From contig BDSL01000055.1 in the NCBI GenBank assembly GCA_003116995.1, forward strand, positions 1 through 64,000: a stretch of 64,000 nucleotides of DNA, given 5' to 3'. Below, piece by piece: positions 25,125 to 37,653 of this stretch. Each line of letters opens with the position of its first letter. Positions within the stretch are counted from its first letter, which is position 1. A program made the position numbers and the translations under genes. Origin of the DNA: Yamagishiella unicocca (Eukaryota; Chlorophyta; Chlorophyceae; Chlamydomonadales; Volvocaceae). A model generated the notes under the pieces. It was not told the DNA's origin and did no database searches. It saw only the letters and a program-made list of their open reading frames with translations.

Positions 25125-25999
25125 TCCCTAGCGTGGCTATTGGAAAAGGAAGCGTCTTACAAGGAAAGCTTCCGCGCGTGCCTGCCACCTGCGGAAACGT
25201 CCATACCCAGATCCAAAGGCATAATTATCTATATGTTGGTTTCTCAGTGCGAGGCTGCATATATAAATGTTGTCAAACCCTCCGTCCACAACTCAAAAAG
25301 TCGGAACATAGGGTTCACAGGTCTTCACAAGAAACAGAGGCAGATGGAGCGGATTGCAGAGTAGCAATTTCGTTCAGACGCGGTAACTCTATACAGGCAG
25401 TTCCAGCGTTTTATGCCGTACAAGACAGGCACGATTTTATCGCAACGTCCATTTCCTCTTCAGATTTGGCATGGACTTATTATTTTCGTTTGTAGGATCC
25501 GGGTAGGTTTTGGCTGCTTTAGCAATCCATAATCACGGATCCGTTTTACAGTACAGTATGTATCGCAAACGTCGATTCCATGCCTAACCCAGTCGGAACA
25601 CTTGCATTCGTTGCGCTATTGGAAGGGTCGTCAGGTTGGCAATCCGTTGGCATGACGACGATTTTACATTTTTTGACGATATTCCCTTATGGCATGACGC
25701 CATCCTGGCCTCGGGTATTTTCCTCCTTACCTGCACTTCACCCCTCCACCCATTCACTTATATCTCGAGCATGCGATACCCCGCTGAAATAGCAAAGGGC
25801 GTATTATCATTTGGGTTACTTCCGCCGTGAGTTCGACAGGGCTCAACCAGCTGTCGACCAGCTACGCCTGGCTTGGCGGATGCCGCATGCGCCTTGCACG
25901 CTAGCCGTCCGGCAATGCCGGAGAATGTCCATAAAGTTGCCCTCAAGTCAGCCGACCGGCCATCGCATGGTTGGTTAGGGTTGGTTACACCTGGCAGCA
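25125..25999. other. upstream region of gene A
   Basis: This stretch lies upstream of the gene A start codon and should hold its promoter and 5' UTR. No clear TATA box, coding exon or RNA gene can be picked out. Short open frames on both strands show no domain or splice partners. Confidence 0.4.
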
Positions 26000-26848
26000 T
26001 TGGGACGGGGGGAACAGCTGCGACCGAGACGCACCATGATTCACCGAGGCCGCAAGAGTAGTCCGTGTCCTCATACCCTCCCACACCCTAACACGTTTAA
26101 AGTTCACAGCCAACAACACAGGTATAAGCACATTCGCGGAGCTCCAGTGGAGGCCTGTGGGTGCGGGGAATATCCTAGGGCTTGTGCCGGACTGGTGTCT
26201 CACCTGCATCATTTCTGGCACTGCCTTGTTGCTCGTGCGGCGGTCAGTCGACTCGAATGCACCTTGCAGTGGTGCCTGTCCCCAGGCTGGGCAATCGGGC
26301 GGTCGAGTTGGTGCTACAGGCTGCCGTGTGTTGTCAGCCAGTGGGCTGGCCCTGCTGGTGGCCGATGGGGGGCTGCCATTGTTGCAAGGCCCCCCGGCTG
26401 TCAGCAGTGTGCTAGGGATATTTTCGCCTGTCTGGCGCCTTCTGGATCCGGGGCTATGTTTTTAATTTCCTGCAATGCGGCTTGCTCGGCCTTGCTGTTT
26501 CTGTTGTCTGCGACCGTCATGGTGGGTGCGGCTGGGGCGCCGTCTGCACGTTTTTTGCCCGGGCTGTCTGGTCGAGCCTGGTCCCGCAGGTTTTACTGCG
26601 ATGGGCCCTTGGATACCTGGGTTGTTCCTGTTTATCGGGCGGCTCTTTGGTTCAGCGGGGTTTCGTATTCCCCTGCGCCTTTTAGGCGTCTGCTGCTGCC
26701 AGCACTGGCTTCTCGTGCAGTGAGGTCTCGCCATAGGGCCCCCTCCTTCTTGTCCTCAACATCCTATAATTTAACACGCCACTGGTCCCATGAAGAGCAA
26801 ATCCCAGCCCTTCCGAGCAAAATGTCAAACGTTATGGGCCTTGGTTAG
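26000..26848 (+). pseudogene. probable retroelement C-terminal remnant (HHFW zinc-knuckle-like motif)
   Basis: An open frame of about 282 codons contains, at 26150-26260, the order CGCGE...HLHHFWHC...VARA. A Cys/His cluster of this kind with HHFW is typical of the tail after the reverse transcriptase domain in non-LTR-retrotransposon-like proteins of volvocine algae; that is recalled family knowledge, not a search result. A following PPGCQQC segment fits the same family weakly. No YxDD reverse transcriptase core is present here, so at most the 3' end of an element remains. The frame then becomes hydrophobic and compositionally ordinary. It lies between the divergent genes A and B and could instead be non-coding. 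Confidence 0.33.
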
Positions 26849-27029
26849 CGCTGTGTTAACAAATTGCACCACACCGGTAGGGCCTCAGTAGTTACGCATC
26901 CCCAGTCGTATATGCAGGCTACCTCGGTGCTTACAGCACGTGGCATTAGTTGGCATTTTACCTCTCGTGAACTTTGGGCGGAAGTTCACTGCAAGGTTGT
27001 GACCTGTAGCTTTGATTTGGCCATTTCGT

Positions 27030-27103
27030 TGTTCAGTGTGAGCACAAATTAATACCAGTAGGTCGGTGTTCAGTGTGAGCACAAATTAATACCAGTAGGT
27101 CGG
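27030..27103. repeat. exact 37-bp tandem duplication
   Basis: Two identical adjacent copies (27030-27066 and 27067-27103) of a unit starting tgttcagtgtgagcac and ending aggtcgg. They lie in the spacer between the divergent genes A and B. Confidence 0.95.
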
Positions 27104-28104
27104 TTAAGGAAACGGTACGTAGCCAATCCCTCTCCATTCCGGGCACTGCGGCCCCGGCGCTAGCGGCCAATTATTTTTTACATATGGTAGCGTGGCATGC
27201 ATGCTCGTTTCAATGGCGGGAGGCCGAGGATGCTTTGCGTGCATGAGTGCCTATGATAGCTAGACGCATGCGACTAAACAAAATCTACCGCAATAAGCTG
27301 GTAAATAATAAATAGGACGGCGTAACGCGATTAATCCATGAGACACCTTCTGCGGCTAAACATGCGTACGGCTGCTGTCACGATGTGAGCGCGATTCAAT
27401 ACAGGACAATGGACACCGGGCGGACAGGCGTAAGTTGCTTTGCATATTATTTTGTATTACGTGTGCTAAATGGCAAGCTTGACGGCTGTAGATTTCTCCT
27501 AGCACCTACGCACCAGGACTGCCACAACGCTGTCCTTTTCTGAGTTACATTTCCTGTATCGATCGTATTATTTTACAAGGAATACCTTTGGCCGTCGGCG
27601 TCAGCGTTGAACGACCAAAAGCATATGGTGAGTAGGGACGCCATCGTTCCCGCTCTTCCTACTAGCCGCCATCCAATCCTACTGAGGGGTTTGTTATAGC
27701 TCTAGGAATCAGTTCTGTCACCATCACGTAAGGGCCGTGTCCGGACCGCAAACGGCCCAAAACCTTTTGAACACCTTGGTGCGCCCCTACAGGCTCCACA
27801 TCCCGAACGTACCCATGAACGATCGGGATAATTATTCGGGCTACCACAGTAAATATTTGCCCAATTTGGACGCGTAAAAATTTGCTCCCCGGGGTTGGAG
27901 GTCGTGAAACCACGGATGCCAGGTAGCAGAAAGTAATTTGGCGAATTTTTCGTCTTACCCGTACTACTATTCCGATGCTGCTGTTCCACGCAGGATATAC
28001 ATGTTAGCGCCACAGCAGTACTGCTGCTGCAGTAGAGCACGGCTAGGAACTGCAGCAGCGGTTTCCACGTCGGGCGGTCCGGAAGGCTTGGCTCTTCGAG
28101 AAGC
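27104..28104. other. upstream region of gene B
   Basis: About 1 kb precedes the gene B start codon. It should hold the promoter and 5' UTR of gene B; no strong core promoter motif is obvious. Overlapping short open frames on the minus strand (27662-28314) have no recognisable features and are mostly antisense to gene B's beginning. Confidence 0.4.
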
Positions 28105-31100
28105 ATGCAGTCCCAATCCCCCAATCAGGGTGTATCTGGGCATGGCAGCGATGAGGATCTGGACATGCCTCTTCCTGAACACGACCGTATGGGCCCCAGT
28201 CATGGTCACAGCGGTGACAGGCCACCAGATCATGCATATGGGGTCGTCAACGAGATCCTTGCTACGACAGCCGACCCCGCGATGCAGGCAGCGCTTCACC
28301 CAGAGCAGCATCACCAGGAGTGGACCTATGTCTTACGTCCTCCCAATGCTGTACAGCGTGGCCGCGGCGTCATCACAAGCCGTGTCCATGGCAATGGGAT
28401 GCCAGGCGCTGGCGCTCGTCCTGGCAGTGGTCGGGGCTACAGCCTGCCAATGGGTGGTGGGTCAAGCTTCTTGGACCTCAACGTTATGGGCAGAGATGGC
28501 AGTGACGTCGCATTCGGGCGGGGCCAAACCAGCTTTATCAACAGCGGTGGCAATGGTGTTCACCATGCTGGCGGTGGAAACGTCAGGGCCAGCAGGACCG
28601 GATTCAATTGTGATGGAGCGGATGAAGCCGTTATGAGGCGCATGGCTGCCCCAAGCAGAAAGGGTCTGAATGCCGCCCCTTTTAACAACAATGGCAGTGG
28701 AGCTGGCGGCAGGGCCAGGGCCGGGGACGACCCACGTTTCCTTAGAAGCAGTTCCTTCAACACGGTCGGTAACACCATGGATTCTGGATATCTGGGGGCT
28801 GGTCCTGCTGGCCGGCTGCAGACTGCTGGTGCGGCCCGCTCTCCCCTGGATGCTACACGTTGCTACCACTATCGCACACTGGATGAGCCACTGCCGTCAT
28901 CTCTTGGCAAGCGGCATTGGAATGGAGCCGTCCTCAGAGCGCCCGAAGCCTATGCTGGCGACAGTGAAGGCGAGGACATGGACGCAGACGATAATATGCC
29001 GAACGACTTCCTGCCGCCGCTGCCTCCGCGTGCACGTCCCTCGGACCACCTACAGTATCAGCATCACCGAGCGCCTGTACGTCGCCAACCAGCGCTGCTG
29101 CATGGCACTCGCGTGGTGCCTCTCAGCGGCGACGACCGGCCGCAGCGTGTGATCATCCACCACGTCGTACAACATGACCCCTACGGTGAGCCGCACGGGA
29201 TGCTGCCCCGCGTTCCCCGAGCACCAGCTGCCGATCAGGAGGACGAGGGCGAGGAGCCGGAGCAACAGGTCGTGTGGCAGCGGGAGCCCTGGGAGCTGCC
29301 GAGGCGACAACAGCAACGGCTGCAGGAGGCGGTGGGTGCGGGTCGGGCTGTCAACCACGTGAAGCGTGGCAGCTCGGGCGCGCCCAGCTGTGGCGGTCGA
29401 GCCGCTGTCCGTGCTCGTACAGAGGAACTGAATAGCGGCTATGAACAGGTCGATCGCGGCTATGCGGGTGCTCAGGGAGAGCCACAGCTCAGGTATCGAC
29501 GACGGGAGCGGGCCCTGCCTACCGCCTTGCTGCGGCAGCGTGCAGGCCCGACATGGTCCCCAATGGGCGAGGATGACGAGGATGATGACAGCCACCGCCG
29601 ATCCATGCGGCGTCATGAGGGCCCCGTGGTGAACTGGCCAGCACAAGAAAGCGACGGCGAGAAGCAGCCGCCCGGGAATTACGAGGAAGGGGAGCCCGTC
29701 GATGATGATGATGGGTGGGGCAACGGTGTGCACGGGGACATGTCCCATGAGCCGGTGCACCCGGGGCCGGAGCGACAGCGCTGGCAACTGCCCCCCGATG
29801 AGCGCGTGCGCTTGCGGCAGCAGGACCCGGAGCTGCCACAGCGGCTACGGCCAAAACGACGCGAGCCGGAGCCGGAAGGGCCGGCTTGGGACTACAGGAT
29901 GCAGCAGAGCACAGTGTACATCATGAAGCGTACGCAGCAGCAGGGTCAACAACAAGCCCGAATGTGGAAGGACGATATGGGTCCCCCGCAGCTAGGTTGG
30001 GATGAGCTGCTGCACCAATACGAACACCAATATGAACACCAGTACGAACACCAGTACGAGCGGCGGCAGCCAAGTCACGAGCATGAGCAGCTCCAGCAGG
30101 TGCTGCTGCTGTCGGAACCAGATCAGCAGCAGCAGCGCCAGCGACGCCAGTTGCCGCGGGAGGCAGCACAGCAGCATCACGTTTGTTTACTGCAAGGGCC
30201 AGAGCGGCAGCAGCGGAGGCAGCGACTGCATGCGGAGCTGGAGCAGCACTTGGACGAGCGGCAGCAGCGGCACGTGGAAACTGGGACCGGGAAAAGGCAG
30301 CACGGACTACTTTTGTTGCCAGAGTCGGAGCAGCAGCTGCAGGGGCACATCAATCAGGAGGTGCGGGCTGTTGGGCATAAGGCCCCCAAACAGGCGCCGC
30401 TCCAGTGCGATGGGTTGGCATGGCAGCGGGAGGGAGGACGGGAGCAGGCGCCTAGCGAGGAGCTGGCGCAGGACGCTGCACGAGGGCTCGCAATGCAGGG
30501 GACTGAAGCCGACGCCCTTCCAGCTGGGTCGTCGGCCAGCCCGCCAACCGATGGTGGCGACGCACCAGCTGCACCCAACCGTAACCTCGTCGACGTGGAC
30601 GAGCGCAAAAGAAGGCCAGACGAGGTTGGCGCAACAGGTCCTCGAAACGCTGGGCCCCAGGAAAGCGCGGAGGAAGTGGCGATTGGGCTGGCCAGCACCA
30701 CCACAGCACAGACAGCTGGTGAATATGGCTGCCTTGCGGTGACTTTTGCTCCTACTGCTCCTGCTCCTGCTACGGCTGGCTTGAGTCCTGCACCCGTCTC
30801 GTCGTCAGTCCCTGTGGCGGCTACAGTGATTGAGGCCTTGCAGGCAGCTGATGTTGCGTATACCGCGGTAGCGGCTGCAGCGCCCACAACAAATGCCAAG
30901 CATGTGGATGTACTCGCCTCCGCGATGACACGAAGTCCTCCCCATGATGCGCATGAGGTTGGCACCGCGGCCGCGGGTGTGCCCGAAGGAATGGTGGAGC
31001 CACCGGTGCGGCAGGGCGATGCGGGCCCACAGCGGCTCATGGGCTCCCCGTCAGCGGAACGGGATCCCGCGCCTCCGGTTACAAGTCGGTGTGATGCCGT

Positions 31101-34100
31101 GCTCTTGGACGTAGAAGCCCTGCTACAGGCGATTGGGGGCTTGATAAAGCGTGCGCCGGTAAGACGTAGGCGCATCAGCCTATGGCGGGGTTTAGGTTTT
31201 AGCGACGAGGCTTCGGGGCAGATACAATCTTGACAGCGAAACATCCGCAACGGAAACATATGTTTTTGTACTCCGTGAGTGGGTGTTCTTTACTTATCCC
31301 GTCATACGTTGGCTGCAGCCATCCCGCCTCCAGTCCCCGATATAACCTCCCACATGACCCGTTTCCGTCCAGGCGTATGCGGCAGTCAGCATCACCGCCC
31401 TGCTGGGCCTCCATGTCAAGAGCTGTGCGCAATGCGGTTTGGGACCCAGCCCCTGGATGATGGCGCAGGCCCGTGCGCTGACTCAGGCTCAGTCAGAGGC
31501 GCGGCGGCGGGGAGCTGGGCCCGCTGCGGTTGCGGCCTGCGACAGCAAGCTGCTGCTGCTGGTGGACATGGGCGGCGGCATTAGCCCCGGACTGCCCGCT
31601 GCCCCGCCTGCACCGAGCGCAGGGCAGTCGGGTCCAGCGGCGCGGCAACAGCTCCCGCAGCAGCCCACGACGCGCTGGTTCGTCCTGCACTGGTGGCCTG
31701 AGGACGCGGCGGGCAGCAGCAGCAGCATGAGGGAGCGGGGCAGGGTTCAGCTGGAGCCGCTGGGGTTGTTCGCTGCGCGGTTTGCCGCGGGCGGTGGCGC
31801 CAGCCAGGTTGAGCAGGGGGCCTCAGGGCTGAAGGGCGGCCAGGACGTGGAGCTAGAGCAGGCAGTGCTCGACCTCGTCAGCGTGCTGGTGGGTAGCGGA
31901 GGGAACTGGCTGGTGGATGGGGAGGGGTGAAGTTGGGGCAACTGGAGACCTGAGGGTTTATCGGCGCGGATTCAGGACTCAGCAGCCGCGGGCGTAGGTA
32001 CCAGTCGTGGCAATAGGTAGCAGTGTGTGCTTTGCAGCTTGGGGGGCAGACCTCGTACGCCACCTCCCGCCATGTGGCTCCCGGACGACCCAGAGGTCTT
32101 CACCGCCCGTGTAGCACCCATGTTGACGCAATGCATGCAACTCAATCGAACACCCCCACGTTGCACACGACCGTTTTCCATCTTCGGTCTTGGAATTATT
32201 CTCGTACAACTGCATTGTGCGGCTGGTGCCCTCCTGATATGATGCCTCCACCTGCCTCCACCCGCCCCTGCTCGGCCTCGTGGGCTCCGCACAGCCATCC
32301 CCTTCGGTCCAGGGCATGGGCGGGCTGGTGGAGCTGCACGAGGCGCTGGCGGCCGGCCGCCTGCGCGACGGTGACATGCTGACCCTGTCACAGTGGTGCG
32401 CCGCCAGCGGCAGCTCAGCGCTGGAGGCAGGCGTCAGCAGCGGGGAAGCGAACCAGCACCAGCAGCACCAGCTGGGGGCACCATTGCTGCATGTGAACCC
32501 GGCGCAGGCTCAGGCTCAGGCCCAGGTGCCCACTCAGCAGTTTGGGGTGCAGCTGCAACCCCGGAGGCGAGGACGACCGCCGCGCCAGCCGCTGCAGACA
32601 GGGCCGCCGCGCCAGCAGCAGCATTACGGTCCTGAGGGCGGGTTGGATGCTCTGTTGGTACTTGCGGAGGCGGCGGCGGTAGTGGAGGCCATGGTGCCAG
32701 TCTTGCCGCCGTTGAAGGGGGCGGCGACGAGCGGCGTCCGGACACCTGCAGCCGTCCCCACAGCGGCCCCTGCAGCCGCCCCTGCAGCCGTCCCCGCAGC
32801 TTCTCCCGCAGCTGCCCCTGCAATCAGCCCCACAGCAAGCCCCACAGCAAGCCCAATAGCCAGCCCCACAGCTGCCCCAGCTGCAGCTGCTCCTGTTGCG
32901 GCGGCCCCCGTAGGGGGGCCCATAGCTGAGCTCGTGCCTGTCAGTGATCAGGTCTTGGCTACGGCAAGAGGGGTAACGGTTCCGCAACCGAAGCTTGAAC
33001 AGCGCGAGGGCCAGGGCAGGGACCAGAGCCCGGCGCTGCGTGACGCGGTGCGGGGGCAAGCAGCTCAGAGGCAGGACAAGGTTGCTTCGCGCCAGCGTCC
33101 AGACTCCCCGCAGGCTCAGGCCCACTGCCGGCCGCAGCTCCAGGTGCGGGCCCTGTTAACGGCTCAGGATACTGAGGGTCAGGGCGGGAGCAGGGAGCAG
33201 CCTCGCGGCGGCTCCCATCCCGCTGGCGGCTTTTGCTTGGCCGGTGACGCGGCGCTTCTGTCGGCCATGCTCCCCGACACGAGTGACCAACACCTCGCGG
33301 AGCTCGCCAGCCGCATCAGGGACTACGAGTCGGGGCAGGCGCACGTGCCGGTGAGGCTACGTTGGGGGTGGGGCCATGTGAGCACCGAGGGGCGCAAGGA
33401 CGTGAAGGGCATGGAGGGGCGCATGACCTGGACCACGTGATCGTGTGGGCCCTATGGAGCCTGACGGAGTCATGGGTTCTCGAGGCAAACTGTAGGATAC
33501 ACCGACGACATGAGCAAAAGCCTTGCAGGATTGCGTCAGGCCGCCGTGTACCGATATGTGGCGAGCTTGGCGGCAAGCTCAGTTTCGACATGGTTGGAAC
33601 ATGAAAAGCTGGCTGGAGATGGCCTATCCGAGGAGCCGCCATCAGCGGTACCCGCCCTCATTCGCCCCTTCCTCCCTGATGTCCACACCTCGCTGCCTCT
33701 GTCCAGGTGTACGTGCGGCTGGGGATCCTGGTCCCGCTGAGGGCGGGTGCCATTTCTGCACGAGGTGAAGGTGGAGGCGGCCAGGGGCTGTCGGGGCCCA
33801 GCACCGTGGTGGGCGTCATGGTGTGCCCCGAGGGCGCAGCACACGCATCCGGGCAGCCAGGGCGACCCAGGCGGGGGCTCATGGTGCTCAGCGTCGGCGG
33901 CCGCAGTGGGTCAGATGTGCTGCTGGAGGACCCCCGGGACGCGGCGGAGCGCTACCTGCTGCCAGGGGCGCTCAAGTCGCGGTCCTGGCCCGAAGCCTAC
34001 GAGGTCGCTCTGGTGAGTGCGGCAGTCGTGTGGGCGCCGCCGGTGTGTAGACCGGGGCGTGATGTGTGTGGTAGTGGCGGGTCGGTCACACTGGCGGAAC

Positions 34101-34435
34101 GGGAGGTCGGCGTCGCGTGCGAGGTGCCGGTGCGCTGCGCAATCGGTGACTTCCCGTGAGACCCTGGCGGCGCCTGCTATTCAGCTTCCGGACGGCCGGC
34201 CGGGCACTGGGGGCCCCTCATGCTAGGCGGCCCCTGCCTGCGCTCCCTGCACTACAGGTCTTACGCGTCCCTGCTCCACCTTGTCACTCCTGTCGCAACA
34301 ACGTTGGTCTGCTTCCGTTCGCAGGTCGAGGGCGACGGTACGCGCGTGTGGGTGCCGTACAAGCGGTGGCGTCAGGACGAGGTGGCGGGAGTCAACGGCA
34401 AGCGGGTGCTCCGGGTGCAGCTGCCCAGCTCGTAA
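28105..34435 (+). CDS. gene B: single-repeat paralogue of gene A with long low-complexity N-terminus
   Basis: Function unknown. Five exons, all joined in phase 0: 28105-31158, 31373-31888, 32313-33350, 33707-34012 and 34325-34435, giving about 1,674 residues. Exon 1 (about 1,018 codons) encodes a Q/E/R-rich disordered region with four HQYE repeats near residue 635-648 and runs of acidic residues. Exon 2 aligns with gene A exon 2 (RWFVLHWW versus RWHVVYTT; LFAARFAAGG versus QFAARMAAAGG). Exon 3 begins GMGGLVELHEALAAGRL, matching GMQELDWYCRQQGPL of gene A, then has an A/P-rich repeat (about 32740-32930). Exons 4 and 5 carry one domain copy: GVMVCPEG, SWPEAYEVALV and WVPYKRWRQDEV. The start is the first ATG of a frame open for 3 kb. 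It points away from gene A, about 3 kb apart. An uncharacterised nuclear or scaffold protein is only a guess. Confidence 0.72.
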
Positions 34436-35687
34436 CGCGGGGGCCGTATGGGGGCGTTTCCCTGGCTGCCTAGGACAGCAACCCAAGATTGGTGTGCGGG
34501 TGTGCATCCACTCCAGTCCTCAGGCGGTACATTAAGTAACTGCAGCAGCCTTTAGCGAGATAGCCGTTCAAAAGTCAGGTCGGAGTTCACAATGTCACTG
34601 CAACACCTGGCTCCCGGGAGAGGGGTAGGGGGTCGGGGCGGGACGCCGACGATTTTGTTGTACCCGCCGACGGTGCTGCGGTAGCTCCAGGCCCTAGAAA
34701 ATTGCCTAAACGGGAGTTCCCGACCGCACAACGCGATGCAGCTGTCGTGCGCAGCTGGTGTCGTGTCCGGTGCAGTGCGTGCGCCGCACCTCGCAGCGTG
34801 CAGCCCGACACGACACGACACCACATGACACGACATGGCGCCCACATGGGGTACTCGGACATCTTGGAGGCGTGTGTTGTTTGGCTGAAAACGTTGCCCT
34901 TCGCACCGCCAGGGCGACCGCGAGGTGGCTCCTGTGGCATTTGATGTGTGACCTGACGTGTCATGGACCGCACGACGGGTGGTCGTGCGGGATGTTGCAA
35001 CGGAGGGGATCGCAAGCGCAACCCCGAACCTTGTGCTACAGCGACGGAACTATCGATGCATCACGTGGCTTCGTACGTCGCATGCTTGGGGTTGGGAGAG
35101 GATGGCATGCGCTGGATGGTACTAGGGGCGATGTTCGCTGATGTTCGCTGGTATTAGGGGCGGATGTTCGCTGTGATCATTGACACAAAAGTGTTATGGA
35201 GAGAAGAATGAATGGTGGGCTACATGATAGGGGCCAGGGGCTTCAGTATACCGTTTTCTTTGCAAGGGCACTGTGGCCGTGACCCTGAGCCGCAAGGGCA
35301 CTGAGGCGGTGACTCGAAGGCCGGAACTTTACAAGTGCTGGAGGCAGGTCGGTGCAAGTAACAGAGGCCGACTGCTAATTTCTACGGTACCCGTATGTGC
35401 CTTCGATGTCAATGGATTGTACTGCGACATAGCTGAATGGATTGATTAATTACAAGATGTTAAAAGTGGTAAGGCCAGACGAGCCAGCAGGCTCGTGGAC
35501 TGCGTACCAACGCTCTGTGTAACGCCCAGGAGGTACGTCTCAGTACGTCTCAGTACGGCGCCAGCAAGCGCGCCCCAACGGCCGTTCCGACAAGTGGCAC
35601 AAACAGGTCTGAACCTACTAGCATTAGGCAATGCACAGAAGCCGAATTGTACCAATATACGTCATCCCTCAGTAACATATCCTCGCC
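34436..35687. other. spacer between gene B and gene C1
   Basis: No convincing gene. Short low-copy repeats occur: cacgacacgac-type units at 34807-34835, a duplicated gatgttcgctg near 35130-35172, and a duplicated cgcaagggcactg segment near 35260-35310. A TGTAA at 35516-35520 could be a distant polyadenylation signal for gene B. The promoter of C1 should lie at the right end. Confidence 0.4.
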
Positions 35688-37568
35688 ATGCCGCTTAGGG
35701 CAACTACCAACTCGGCACGGGTGCCCGTCCGGACTGGCACCCTTGAGAGAGCAACGACCGTTACATTGGTCATAGTTGGGATACTATCATACCAGCAACT
35801 TTCACAACCGTTCTGTTCAGGACTTCCCCACACGCTGCCGCCCGACTCCCGCATACTTGCGAGGTTTCCGTGTAATGGCACTAGGCTACAACGTGTTATT
35901 TATATTCTGCAGAGGTCGCCATTTGTTCTATGGGATTTCGGTAGACTGGGTTTCGCAGACCTTTGGGTTACAATAGCGAACGCAATGCTGATAGCACGGA
36001 TGGTGGCGTGCTTCATTTTACCTGCACGTTTTTACGGCCAGGTAATAGGGCGCATTGTCGAGGCGCCCGTGTGGTGCACTGGTGCTCTTTGCTTCCGGCG
36101 CATTTTCCGGCGCAACGTAGCGGATCCTTCTGCATTCGCGGGCTGTGGTATATTTTTACCGTGGCCATAGACATTCAGCTAATCTTGGCTATCGGGCCGC
36201 AGACCTGTCATGAAAACCCAGTTCACTTCGACCACGCATATCCTTGCTCAGGTAGCGGCGCTGACCATGTACGTGGAGCGGCTGATCGCGCCGGCATTCC
36301 ATTTCGCGCTCGGACCCAAACATCAGCCGTCCGCCATGGCTCTCCGCTGCCTCTTCACCACGTACGCCAGCTTCGACATCGCCTTCTTCATTTCCTTGTT
36401 GGGAGTGTGGGTAAGCAGTCTGGCATGGAGCGACACTGGCTTGCCTAGCGCCGGGCTCCCGGGGTGCTGGAGGCTGACAGATGGACACGGCCAGCCTAGC
36501 CCAGCCCGTCGGGGGAGATCCCGGTGCCTCCCCTGGAGGTTTCCCACCCACCGGTCGTGTTCACCATATTCCTCTATTGGTCCATATGGGATTCCTCTCC
36601 CCCCCTTGATGGTTGCGCTCGTCCCCCCGCGGCCCCTTCCATTACCTGACCAGCCGGAGCCGCAGCGACCTCCTGATTGCGTGCCCGATGGTCTTATTCC
36701 GCAATTCAATGGCTTGGTATCTACTGGCGCCCCTGCCCTACCTGCCCCCCCACCAAACTCACTGCCCCCCAGCGCGTCAACATCGCAGTGGAGACGGCCT
36801 ACTGCGTCTGGGCCGCTGTGACTCATGTCGTACTGTGCCGCTGGCACGGCGACCTGGTAGCTGGGGGAGTCAGTGTGGCCTGGCAGCTGGCCAGCCGGCT
36901 GCTGGTGATGGCGACGACGCTGTACCTGGCGGCCAACCAGGCGGTGGTGCAGCGCAGGCGGGGGGCGGAGGGGGCGGCAGCGCAGGCCAATGCCTGCCAG
37001 GGCGGGAGGGCGGACAAGGCATCTGCCAGTGCTGCAGCCGAGCCTGGCGGGACCAAGGGCGGGACCAAGGGCGGCAGCTCATGCGATCAGACAGGAGGCA
37101 GCGACGCCACGTGCCTCCAGCAACAAGCAGCCCACCCGCTGGGCGGCGTGCAACGCGGTGCGCACGTCCAGGCGGCTGCTCCAGCTGTCGCCGCCGCCTA
37201 CGTGGCGGCTGCTGAGCTGCCGGACGCCTCCGAGGCGGCGGCAGCAGCCAGGCACCTCGCCCGGGTCGGCGCTGTCTCCCGGGGAGCTCGCAGGCCGTAC
37301 AAATCACCCGTGCAGCGCTGCACTGTCCGCATCAAGGTGTGTGGGTGGGTGGGAGTGACCTGGTGCCCCGGGAGGGAATCCGGACCCGGGCGCGACCTGA
37401 TGCTCTGCGCTCGGGCAGATCAACCGCTACGCCACCACTCCCACCCGGCAGTGGGAGGTCCGTTCGGAGGAAGGGTTGCCCAGCGGCACGGCGGGCAGCC
37501 GCCCTAGCTTACTGATGGCAGCAGTAGCTGGACGCAGACTTGACTTCCTAGCCAGCATTGTCGTTTAG
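35688..37568 (+). CDS. gene C1: multi-spanning membrane protein
   Basis: Five exons fit in phase 0: 35688-36041, 36252-36410, 36654-36716, 36773-37336 and 37419-37568, about 429 residues. The third, 63-bp exon is the least certain. Hydrophobic segments suited to membrane helices lie near residues 25-37 (TVTLVIVGIL), 97-113 (AMLIARMVACFIL), 119-138 (VAALTMYVERLIAPAF), 148-171 (IAFFISLLGVW) and two more in exon 4 (YCVWAAVTHVVL; ASRLLVMATTLYL). The remaining tail is Ala-rich and basic. The helical part resembles the C-terminal membrane region of neighbour C2 in order and exon phase, including an exon starting just after CAG at a Val-Val/Val-Ala helix. It may be a truncated tandem copy of C2, or the two could be one transcription unit. 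Substrate and role unknown. Confidence 0.5.
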
Positions 37569-37653
37569 GTGCAAGACGGCTGTGCTGGCCCCGGAATGGC
37601 CCCGCCTCCGCAGCGGCGTCGAAGCCACCTGCCCCGCCCCACTCGGGACAACA

